Source: Phycisphaeraceae bacterium
GTDB lineage: Bacteria; Planctomycetota; Phycisphaerae; Phycisphaerales; UBA1924
Reading direction: 5' to 3'
NCBI GenBank assembly: GCA_019636655.1
Contig: JAHBXB010000001.1
Span: 372,001 to 436,000 of the forward strand
DNA: 64,000 nt
Shown here: positions 32,147 through 39,003 of the stretch, piece after piece
How the letters are laid out: each line of letters starts with the position of its first letter
Numbering within the stretch: position 1 is the first letter of the stretch
Translations under genes and position numbers: made by a program
The notes under the pieces: model-generated
Databases searched by the model: none
Told to the model about the DNA's origin: nothing
The model's input: the letters and a program-made list of their open reading frames with translations, nothing else

Positions 32147-33054
32147 GGCGCGCCCCCGGCGCCGGGGGTGTCGGGCTCGAAGTCGGGCGAGTCGGCGGTG
32201 ACGCGGATGATGACCTCGGTGGCGCGGTCGAGCCGGGCCTGCGGGCGGACGACGACCTGTTGCCGCTGCGCGGAAGTGGGCTTGGGGCCGACGCGCTCGA
32301 CGACGCCGATGACCAGGCCGAGCGCGTGGGCGGGCCACTCGTCGTCGCTAAGGCGGACGGTCATGCCGGGCTCGACGGTCGGCGGCTCGGTCATGCCCTG
32401 GGGAAACTCGAGATCGCCGATCAGGGTGCCGTCGCCGACGGGCATGAGGTTGCAGGTAGGGCCGCGGACGAGGTCCGAGAGCATGACGACGCCCTGGACC
32501 TGGCCGGCGCGTCGGTCGGTGATGGGGACGACGTCGCTGAGCGGTGCGCCCGTGGGGAGCGCGCGGCCGACGAGCATGACGCCCTGGACGACCGCCACGG
32601 CGTTGAGCGGCGTGATGCCCTTGTTGCGGCCGGTGCGGACCTTGAGGACGGTGCTGCCGCGGTCCGAGCCGGTGCCGATGACCGGCGCAGCGAACTGGTA
32701 CACGGGGAGTTCGGGATGAAGAGCAAGGCCGCGCTGGAGGAGTTGGATCTGCTTCTGGAGGCGTTCGATCTCGCTCGTGCGCTGCTGGTAGGCGACCTTG
32801 TACTGTGCGATCTGCTCCTCGAGGTGCAGGACCCGTTCGTCCTCCGAAGAGGGCGGGGTGACGGGGCCGCGGGTGGAGCGGGCGAGGTAGGCGATGGGGC
32901 GCTGGATGGGGCTGACGATCAGCTCAAGGGCCTCGCGGCCCCAGGCGGCCCACGGCGTCCACGAGGCGGGGAGGAGCGAGTGAAGGAACATGAACGCGGC
33001 CGCTGCCGCCAGCGTTCGCCTCGAACCGAGCCAGGGGATTCTCTCGCGGGCCAT
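32143..33054 (-). CDS. mreC: Rod-shape-determining protein MreC
   Basis: A 303-residue protein with one N-terminal membrane segment (residues about 14-40), a coiled coil (EDERVLHLEEQIAQYKVAYQQRTSEIERLQKQIQLLQ) and a periplasmic beta-domain (VIGTGSDRGSTVLKVRTGRNKGI, NAVAVVQGVMLVGRA, PGMTVRLSD). This is the MreC layout; the protein links the MreB cytoskeleton to wall synthases in the periplasm. It lies 75 bases after mreB and overlaps mreD by four bases. The C-terminal tail is Pro/Gly-rich. Confidence 0.92.
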   Translation of the reverse strand: MARERIPWLGSRRTLAAAAAFMFLHSLLPASWTPWAAWGREALELIVSPIQRPIAYLARSTRGPVTPPSSEDERVLHLEEQIAQYKVAYQQRTSEIERLQKQIQLLQRGLALHPELPVYQFAAPVIGTGSDRGSTVLKVRTGRNKGITPLNAVAVVQGVMLVGRALPTGAPLSDVVPITDRRAGQVQGVVMLSDLVRGPTCNLMPVGDGTLIGDLEFPQGMTEPPTVEPGMTVRLSDDEWPAHALGLVIGVVERVGPKPTSAQRQQVVVRPQARLDRATEVIIRVTADSPDFEPDTPGAGGAP

Positions 33055-33129
33055 GCGTCAGTGTGGTGCGTCGGCCGGCGCGACTGGGTGGTGAGCGGCT
33101 GGGGTGGACCGGCGGTGGGGGGGCGGAGA

Positions 33130-34176
33130 TCAGACGTCGTTGTCGGACTCGAGGGTGTCCTTCCATTCCTCGATGTGCTCGAGGTAGATGGCGGTTCCCC
33201 GGGCGACGCAGGTGAGGGGATCGTCGGCGATTCGGGCCTCGAGGCCGGTGGCGTTCTGGAGGACGACGCCCATGCCGCGGAGCAGGGCGCCGCCGCCGGC
33301 GAGGGTGATGCCGTTCTCGACGAGGTCCGCGGCGAGTTCGGGCTCGGCCTTCTCGAGGGTGCGGGTGACGGCCTCGACGATGGCGGAGACGGGCTCCATG
33401 AGGGCCTCGCGGATCTCCTCGCTGGTGATGATGGTCTTGCGCGGGAGGCCGGAGATCATGTCGCGGCCGCGGACCTCCATGGACGTCTCGTCGCCGACGC
33501 GTGCGGCGGAGCCGATCTCGATCTTGACCCGCTCGGCGGTCTGCTCGCCGATCATGAGGTTGTAGGTGCGCTTCATGTGGTTGATGATGGCCTCGTCGAG
33601 GTCATCACCGGCGACGCGGACGGACTCGCAGACGGCGACGCCGCCGAGGGAGAGGATGGCGACCTCGGTCGTTCCGCCGCCGATATCGACGATGGCGGAG
33701 GCGGTGGGCTCGGCGAAGGGGAGGCCGGCGCCGATGGCGGCCGCGACGGGCTCCTCGATGAGGTAGGTCTTCCAGGCGCCGGCGCGCTTGGCGGAGTCCC
33801 AGACGGCCATCTTCTCGACGGCGGTGATGCCGGAGGGGATGGAGATGACCACGCGCGGGCCGACCCAGTTGCGGCCGTTGACCTTGCGGATGAAGTAGGA
33901 GAGCATCGCCTCGGTGATCTCGAAGTCGGAGATCACGCCGTCCTTGAGCGGGCGGATGGCGGTGATGTTGCCCGGGGTCTTGCCGAGCATTTCCTTGGCG
34001 ACCCAGCCGACGGCCTCGCCGTCCTTGAGCACCTTGTTGGTGTTCTTGACGACGGCGACGACGCTGGGCTCGTTCAGAACGATTCCCTGGCCGCGGACGG
34101 CAACAAGCGTGTTGCACGTCCCGAGGTCGATCCCCATGTCCAACCTGACAAGGCCAAGCACGCGATCAAGCAGCAC
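33130..34176 (-). CDS. mreB: Rod-shape-determining actin-like protein MreB
   Basis: A 348-residue actin homologue that polymerises under the inner membrane and orients wall growth. Motifs: phosphate-1 MGIDLGTCNTLVAVRG, NEPSVVAVVKN, LKDGVISDFEITEAMLSYF, VISIPSGITAVEKMAVWDSAKRAGA, EPVAAAIGAGLPF, phosphate-2 IVDIGGGTTEVAILSLGG and adenosine-binding ITLAGGGALLRGMG. The start is a GTG at 34176, giving the normal amphipathic N terminus MLLDRVLGLVRL. It is the first gene of a likely operon mreB-mreC-mreD-GlmU-like-polA on the minus strand. Confidence 0.97.
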   Translation of the reverse strand: MLLDRVLGLVRLDMGIDLGTCNTLVAVRGQGIVLNEPSVVAVVKNTNKVLKDGEAVGWVAKEMLGKTPGNITAIRPLKDGVISDFEITEAMLSYFIRKVNGRNWVGPRVVISIPSGITAVEKMAVWDSAKRAGAWKTYLIEEPVAAAIGAGLPFAEPTASAIVDIGGGTTEVAILSLGGVAVCESVRVAGDDLDEAIINHMKRTYNLMIGEQTAERVKIEIGSAARVGDETSMEVRGRDMISGLPRKTIITSEEIREALMEPVSAIVEAVTRTLEKAEPELAADLVENGITLAGGGALLRGMGVVLQNATGLEARIADDPLTCVARGTAIYLEHIEEWKDTLESDNDV

Positions 34177-34335
34177 GTTCAGTCCGTCTCACGAGACCCC
34201 GGTGGGCGACTCCGGTCTCCGACCGGCCGGCAAGCGATCGCTTGGCCCTCCTGGCTCCTATTAGAAGCACAGGTTATCGGCGCTGGGGGTCGTTTGCCAG
34301 TCGCGGAACAACCGACAGGCGATTGGGAGACACAG

Positions 34336-34406
34336 CCGCCGCGTCTCCACGGGTGGAGGCGCGGCGGCCGCGAAGGCGGCGACCGGCCTTGGGGAGCCGG
34401 TCGCCG
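34336..34406 (-). terminator. Two consecutive strong hairpins downstream of the coiled-coil gene
   Basis: Hairpin 1 pairs CCGCCGCG (34336-34343) with CGCGGCGG (34360-34367) and continues inside with CTCCAC/GTGGAG. Hairpin 2 pairs CGGCGACCGGC (34377-34387) with GCCGGTCGCCG (34396-34406). They follow the stop of the minus-strand coiled-coil gene and precede mreB, so they could end its transcript; there is no clear U-run, so a leader-RNA role for mreB is also possible. Confidence 0.45.
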
Positions 34407-34446
34407 GGGGCGTCAAAGCCCCGATGGTGAGGCTCGTGGCGAGCGA

Positions 34447-35442
34447 TCAGTTGACCTTGACCGTGGAGGCGACGGGCTCGGCGGCTCTGGAGGGGGACGA
34501 CGCCTCGGCGCCGCGGTCGGTGCGGATCGCCTTTTCAGGGTGGATCTCGATGACTCGCCGGGCGGGCTTGAGCGAGGGCCGAGCGGGCGCGGCGGCCGGC
34601 CCGGCGGCCTCGCGGTCGAGTTGCAGGCGGGCCTGCTGCTCGTAGTTGTCCTGCGAGGTGCTCTGGGCGAAGCAGTCGAGCTTGGCCTCCTGGCGGGCCC
34701 GGACGTCGGCGAGGCGGGCCCGGACCTGGTCGAGGCTGCCGGCCTTGTAGCGGCTCTGCTCATCGATGGACTGCTGCCACTTGCCGACGATCGCGATCAT
34801 GCGCTCGTTGCGGGCGATGGCGTCGACCTCCTGGTCGATGGTCCACAGCTGGGCCTGGAAGTTGGTGCGCTCGGACTCGAGTTTCTCGAGGATGGCGACG
34901 AGCCGCGATTCCTGCTTGGCGAGCAGGTCGAGGTTGCGCTCGAGTTCGACGCACTTGGTGGAGTAGGCGTTGCTGGTCGCCGCGGCCTGGTCGGCCTTGG
35001 ACTGGGCGGTGGAGATGTCGATCCGCCCGTTCTTGTAGGCGATGACGACGTCGGTGGGCTCCTGGAGCGCGACGGTGCGGATCTGCTCGGCCTGGGCCTG
35101 GTCGATCGCGGCGAGCAGGGAATCGCGGTCGCCGTCGGCGAGGGCCACGACCTTGCCGGAGATGGCGATGTCGCGCTGGATCTGGGCCTTCTGCTCGCGG
35201 AGTTCGGCGAGGTCGCCGCGGACTTCGCTGATGCGCTTGGGGTACTGCGACTCGAGGTCACGGAGCTGGGCGCGGAGGGCGACCGGGTCGGTGATCGCCT
35301 TGTCGATCTTGTCGTTGATGGCGGAGCGGGTCTGTGTGAAGAGCGCCCCGACGCGGTCGGGGCCGGCGATGACGACCGCCGCGCCCGTGGCCAGCGCCCC
35401 GATGACCCCGATTCGGACAACATGCTTGGTGATGCAGGCCAT
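34447..35442 (-). CDS. Membrane-anchored coiled-coil protein, unknown function
   Basis: A 331-residue protein with a perfect AAGGAGG site before its ATG. The N terminus (CITKHVVRIGVIGALATGAAVVIAGP) is a membrane anchor or signal segment. Residues about 40-240 are heptad-rich coiled coil (RAQLRDLESQYPKRISEVRGDLAELREQKAQIQRD, VELERNLDLLAKQESRLVAILEKLESERTNFQAQL). The C-terminal 70 residues are Ala/Pro/Arg-rich and likely disordered. I do not recognise a named family. It sits just upstream of mreB on the same strand and is divergent from the sigma factor gene, so a structural envelope role is conceivable. Confidence 0.75.
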   Translation of the reverse strand: MACITKHVVRIGVIGALATGAAVVIAGPDRVGALFTQTRSAINDKIDKAITDPVALRAQLRDLESQYPKRISEVRGDLAELREQKAQIQRDIAISGKVVALADGDRDSLLAAIDQAQAEQIRTVALQEPTDVVIAYKNGRIDISTAQSKADQAAATSNAYSTKCVELERNLDLLAKQESRLVAILEKLESERTNFQAQLWTIDQEVDAIARNERMIAIVGKWQQSIDEQSRYKAGSLDQVRARLADVRARQEAKLDCFAQSTSQDNYEQQARLQLDREAAGPAAAPARPSLKPARRVIEIHPEKAIRTDRGAEASSPSRAAEPVASTVKVN

Positions 35443-35770
35443 GGTGAATCCTCCTTGGCACTTCGTGCGGGCTTCGCGGCGACCGGGCCGCTCACAGTGA
35501 CGGGCACGGCGCCATGCCGAGTGATTGGGAGGATGGGTCGGCGGTTTTCGCGCGGGCTTGACGGAGCGGATCGGGAGTTACCGGAACGGGGCGCGCGTGC
35601 GGCCGTGGCGGGCCGCGAGAGGAGGCCGGGATATCCTCAATACAAGAGGTTGGAACCGGGCGGCGGTCTGTCGGAAGAACGTGGCGGTGGGGGTTGGCAT
35701 ATTGAGGAGCGCGGGCGTCGCGGCAGCCGAACGATTAGCGAACGGATGCGGGCGAGTCGGCGGGAAGACG
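35443..35770. other. Divergent intergenic region; ribosome site but no convincing promoter
   Basis: 328 bases between the coiled-coil gene (minus) and the sigma factor gene (plus). The only clear element is AAGGAGG just outside the coiled-coil start. I see no convincing -10/-35 pair or long dyad. Regulators of both genes probably act here. Confidence 0.5.
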
Positions 35771-36523
35771 ATGCTCAACTCTCTGACCACGAGTTTCATC
35801 GCGAGGCTTCGGGCCAACGACCAGGGGGCGTGGTTCGAGCTGTGGGAGACGTTCGGGCCGGTGCTGCGCGCGCAACTGACGAAGTGGGGGAAGGGACGGA
35901 TCGGGCCTGAAACGGTGCGGGACCTCTCGCAGGAGACGCTGGCCGCGTTGTCGGACTCGATCGACCGGTACGACCCGGGGCGTGGGGCGAGGTTCTCGAC
36001 GTGGCTGCTGGCGATCGCGAAGCACGTGCTGGGGGACGAACTGGACCGGAGGTCGGCGCTCAAGCGAGGGGGAAACAAGCGGGCGGCGGTGCTGGACGAG
36101 ACGTGGATGCGGGCGGCGCCGGGGCTCGGGGCGGATGCGGAGTACGAGGCGGCGATCTTCCGGGCGAAGGTGGAGGCGGCGATCCGGCTGGTGGAGAAGG
36201 CGAGCGACTTCACGGACTTCTCGATCTACCGGCTGCGCGTGCTGGACGGCAAGAGCGGCAAGGAGGTGGCGGGCGCGCTGGGGATGAGCGAGCCGACGGT
36301 GAGCCGGCGGCTGTCGCGGGTGCGGGACCTCCTGCGGTCGCGGCTGGCGGAGGTGATCTCGACGTATTCATTCACGGAGGACGAGCACGCGGAAGCGTCC
36401 CGAAACGGTCTTGAACTGAATCCCACCAACACGGACGACTCGCTGTTTGACGAGGCGGTGGCGGAGATTTACCACCGCCACATGGAACTCAAGCGGGCGG
36501 ACCGGGTGACGAGCACGGGGTGA
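35771..36523 (+). CDS. Sigma-70 family RNA polymerase sigma factor
   Basis: A 250-residue sigma factor. Region 2: IARLRANDQGAWFELWETFGPVLRAQL, DLSQETLAALSDSIDRYDPGRGARFSTWLLAIAKHVLGDELDRR. Region 4: DFTDFSIYRLRVLDGKSGKEVAGALGMSEPTVSRRLSRVRDLLRSRLAEV with a helix-turn-helix. A C-terminal tail of about 45 residues (STYSFTEDEHAEASRNGLELNPTNTDD...) goes beyond the minimal ECF form and may be regulatory. The start at ATG 35771 gives the family length; longer in-frame starts run into non-family sequence. The kinase gene follows 49 bases downstream, suggesting joint control. Confidence 0.88.
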   Translation: MLNSLTTSFIARLRANDQGAWFELWETFGPVLRAQLTKWGKGRIGPETVRDLSQETLAALSDSIDRYDPGRGARFSTWLLAIAKHVLGDELDRRSALKRGGNKRAAVLDETWMRAAPGLGADAEYEAAIFRAKVEAAIRLVEKASDFTDFSIYRLRVLDGKSGKEVAGALGMSEPTVSRRLSRVRDLLRSRLAEVISTYSFTEDEHAEASRNGLELNPTNTDDSLFDEAVAEIYHRHMELKRADRVTSTG

Positions 36524-36572
36524 CGGATTCCCGGCTGCTGCCCCGGGCGCCGCGTACGGAGGGACGACCGCC

Positions 36573-38945
36573 ATGATCAGCCTTGGAGCACCCATCCTGG
36601 TCCTGCTGGCGTTGGTGGCGATCCCGCTGGGAATCGTGGCGCTGATCTACCTGATCATCCCGGTGTTCAAGGGCGTCGCGTGGTTGGTGCGGCAGGTGCT
36701 GCGGTTTGTCATCGGTGAGATCTCCGATGTGCTGCGGCTGATCGGCGCGATCGTGACGGGGATCGTGCTTGTGCCGCTGGTGATCGGGAACATCGTCATC
36801 GGGCGGTGGTCGGCGTCGGCGCACTTCGGGCGGGCGATCCGTTCGGAGTGCCACACGGGCGCGATGGCGGTGTACCGGATGCTGATCGGGCACCCGGCGC
36901 GGCTGCTGTGCCTGACGCCGCTGGTGGACGGGATCGAGCGGCGGATCCCCGAGGCCGTGGCGGCGGCGCCGGGGGCGGACCGGCCGCGGGGCCGGGAGGG
37001 GCAGTTCCCCGGGTACACGATCGTCGGGTCGCTGGCGGGCGGGGGATCGGGCGGGCGGCTGTACGTGGCGGAGCCGAGCACGGAGAAGGCGGCGGCGCTG
37101 TCGCGTCAGGGGATGAACGGGGTGGAGCGGGTGGTGATCAAGTCGTTCTCGCTGCGCGATGGGTCGACGCTGCCGCAGATCGTGCGGGAGAACCGGGCGC
37201 TGGACGCGGCGAAGCGGCTGGGGCTGATCATCGAGCACGAGCTGACGCAGGAGCGGTTCCACTACGTGATGAAGTACGTGCCGGGGGACTCGCTGTCGCT
37301 GGTGACGCAGCGGATGCACGCGGCGTCGGGGGACGGCGGGCTGGACGGCGCAACGCTGGCGAGGGCGCTGGAGTACTCGTGCGACCTGCTGAGGACGCTG
37401 TGTCATTACCACTCCGGCGGGCTGTGGCACAAGGACGTGAAGCCGGACAACATCATCGTGTCCGACGGGCAGGCGCACCTGGTGGACTTCGGGCTGGTGA
37501 CGCCGTTGCGGAGCGCGATGACGCTTACGACGCACGGGACGGAGTATTTCCGCGATCCGGAGATGGTGCGGATGGCGCTGCGCGGGGTGAAGGTGCACCA
37601 GGTCGACGGGGCGAAGTTCGACGTGTACGCGGCGGGGGCGGTGATCTTCTCGATGATCGAGAACTCGTTCCCGGCGCACGGGGGGCTGTCGCAGATCACG
37701 CGCCGGTGCCCGGAGACGGTGCGGTGGATCGTTCGGCGGGCGATGACGGACTACGACAAGCGGTACGCGAACGCCGGGGCGATGCTGGCGGACCTGGAAG
37801 TGGTGGCGGCGGCGCGGGATCCGTACGCGCTGCGGCCGGCGGACCTGCCGAGCGTGGGCGAGACGGGCGGCGAGGAGTCGGCCGCTGCGGCGGGAGCGGC
37901 CGCCGGCGGTCGTGGAGCGGACGGCGCCGAGCCGGACTGGGTCTTCGCCCGCGGGGCGCGTTCACCCAGGCCGCCGGCGGAGCCGGCGCCGGCGCGGGCC
38001 GGGCGCACGCCGAAGGTGAAGGTGACGTCGTGGTGGTCGGGCCGGTACCAGGTTGAGCCCGGGGACGCGGGCGTCAAGGCGCCGGGGCCGATCGGTGCGG
38101 CCTTTGGTGCGATGGGCGCGGCGGCAGCCGCGGTTCCGCACGAGCGGCGGCGGACGCCGTCGGCATCGGCGGCGGAGCAGGTGCGGTCGGCGCGGCGGCG
38201 CGCGGCGGAGGCGCGCAAGCGCGCCCAGAGCCGGATGCGGTCGCGGCGCGGGGTGCCGGACGATGTGGCCGGGATCAACACCGGGGTCGGCGTGGCGCTG
38301 GCGGCGTTCATGGCGCTGATGGCGTGCGTGGGGCTTGCGGTGTACCTCATCAACTCTTCCAAGGCGACGAGGGCGATGGCGACCGCGGTGCAGACGCCGG
38401 TGGTCTCGGTCGGCGATGGAACGATCTCGGTGCGGACCTCGACCGCGTCGGTGGTCCGCGTGGGAGAGCCGGCGACCGGCGCTGCGCGGGTCGCGACAAC
38501 CGTGAGGGGCGCCGCGCCGGCGTGGAGCGCGAAGCCCAAGGGTCGGATGCTCGTGCTGCGGGATGCCTCGACGCTGAGCCCCGAGATGGCCGAAGCGACG
38601 AAGCGGCAGTTCAAGGACCTGGCGAGTGCGGGGTTCGAACTCATCGGGAACGTGCCGGGCAACGAGGAGATCGAGAGCGAGGAGCGGGAAGCGCAGGACG
38701 CGATGATCGCGGATGTCCGCAACGCGGTTCGGCTGCTGCCGTTCCAGTCGGCGGAGGCAAGGTCGGTGATCCGCGGCTGGCTGGATGCGAGCCCGGATGT
38801 TGACCTGCTGCTGTGGGTGGCCCGCGGGGATGATCCGGCGGAGGCGTCGTGGTGGATCGTGGGGCCGTCGGTAATCGAGAAGGGCGTGCTGTCGGCCGCG
38901 GCGGACGCGATCCAGGCCAAGCCCGCGAGAACGGCGGGGCGTTAG
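36573..38945 (+). CDS. Membrane Ser/Thr protein kinase with HKD catalytic loop and C-terminal outer domain
   Basis: A 790-residue protein. Residues 5-80 hold two or three hydrophobic segments. The kinase domain (about 147-415) has a glycine loop AGGGSGG (155-161), VVIKSF with K190, HKDVKPDN (286-293, with Lys in place of the usual Arg in HRD), VDFGL (304-308) and GTEYFRDPEM. Residues 415-565 are Ala/Gly/Arg/Pro-rich linker, followed by a membrane helix GVALAAFMALMACVGLAVYLI and a C-terminal domain of about 200 residues (MLVLRDASTLSPEMAEATKRQFKDLASAGFELIG...DVDLLLWVARGDDPAEASWWIVG), perhaps a sensor. It lies between the sigma factor and a giant charged membrane protein on the same strand. Confidence 0.85.
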   Translation: MISLGAPILVLLALVAIPLGIVALIYLIIPVFKGVAWLVRQVLRFVIGEISDVLRLIGAIVTGIVLVPLVIGNIVIGRWSASAHFGRAIRSECHTGAMAVYRMLIGHPARLLCLTPLVDGIERRIPEAVAAAPGADRPRGREGQFPGYTIVGSLAGGGSGGRLYVAEPSTEKAAALSRQGMNGVERVVIKSFSLRDGSTLPQIVRENRALDAAKRLGLIIEHELTQERFHYVMKYVPGDSLSLVTQRMHAASGDGGLDGATLARALEYSCDLLRTLCHYHSGGLWHKDVKPDNIIVSDGQAHLVDFGLVTPLRSAMTLTTHGTEYFRDPEMVRMALRGVKVHQVDGAKFDVYAAGAVIFSMIENSFPAHGGLSQITRRCPETVRWIVRRAMTDYDKRYANAGAMLADLEVVAAARDPYALRPADLPSVGETGGEESAAAAGAAAGGRGADGAEPDWVFARGARSPRPPAEPAPARAGRTPKVKVTSWWSGRYQVEPGDAGVKAPGPIGAAFGAMGAAAAAVPHERRRTPSASAAEQVRSARRRAAEARKRAQSRMRSRRGVPDDVAGINTGVGVALAAFMALMACVGLAVYLINSSKATRAMATAVQTPVVSVGDGTISVRTSTASVVRVGEPATGAARVATTVRGAAPAWSAKPKGRMLVLRDASTLSPEMAEATKRQFKDLASAGFELIGNVPGNEEIESEEREAQDAMIADVRNAVRLLPFQSAEARSVIRGWLDASPDVDLLLWVARGDDPAEASWWIVGPSVIEKGVLSAAADAIQAKPARTAGR

Positions 38946-39003
38946 GGCGGGCGTGTGCGGCGGCCGTTTCAACCCATCGGCCCCGTGAAACGTACAATCT
39001 GGT

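Noticed and set aside
25589-32719. A 2376-codon plus-strand open frame antisense to the peroxidase, polA, GlmU-like and mre genes
   Set aside because: The high GC content suppresses stops on the opposite strand. The translation is Arg/Pro/His-rich with no domain, while all four minus-strand genes have complete family motifs.
32260-35910. A 1216-codon plus-strand open frame rich in Gly/Asp/Glu
   Set aside because: It is antisense to mreC, mreB and the coiled-coil gene, whose motifs are certain; the acidic composition reflects complementary codon use.
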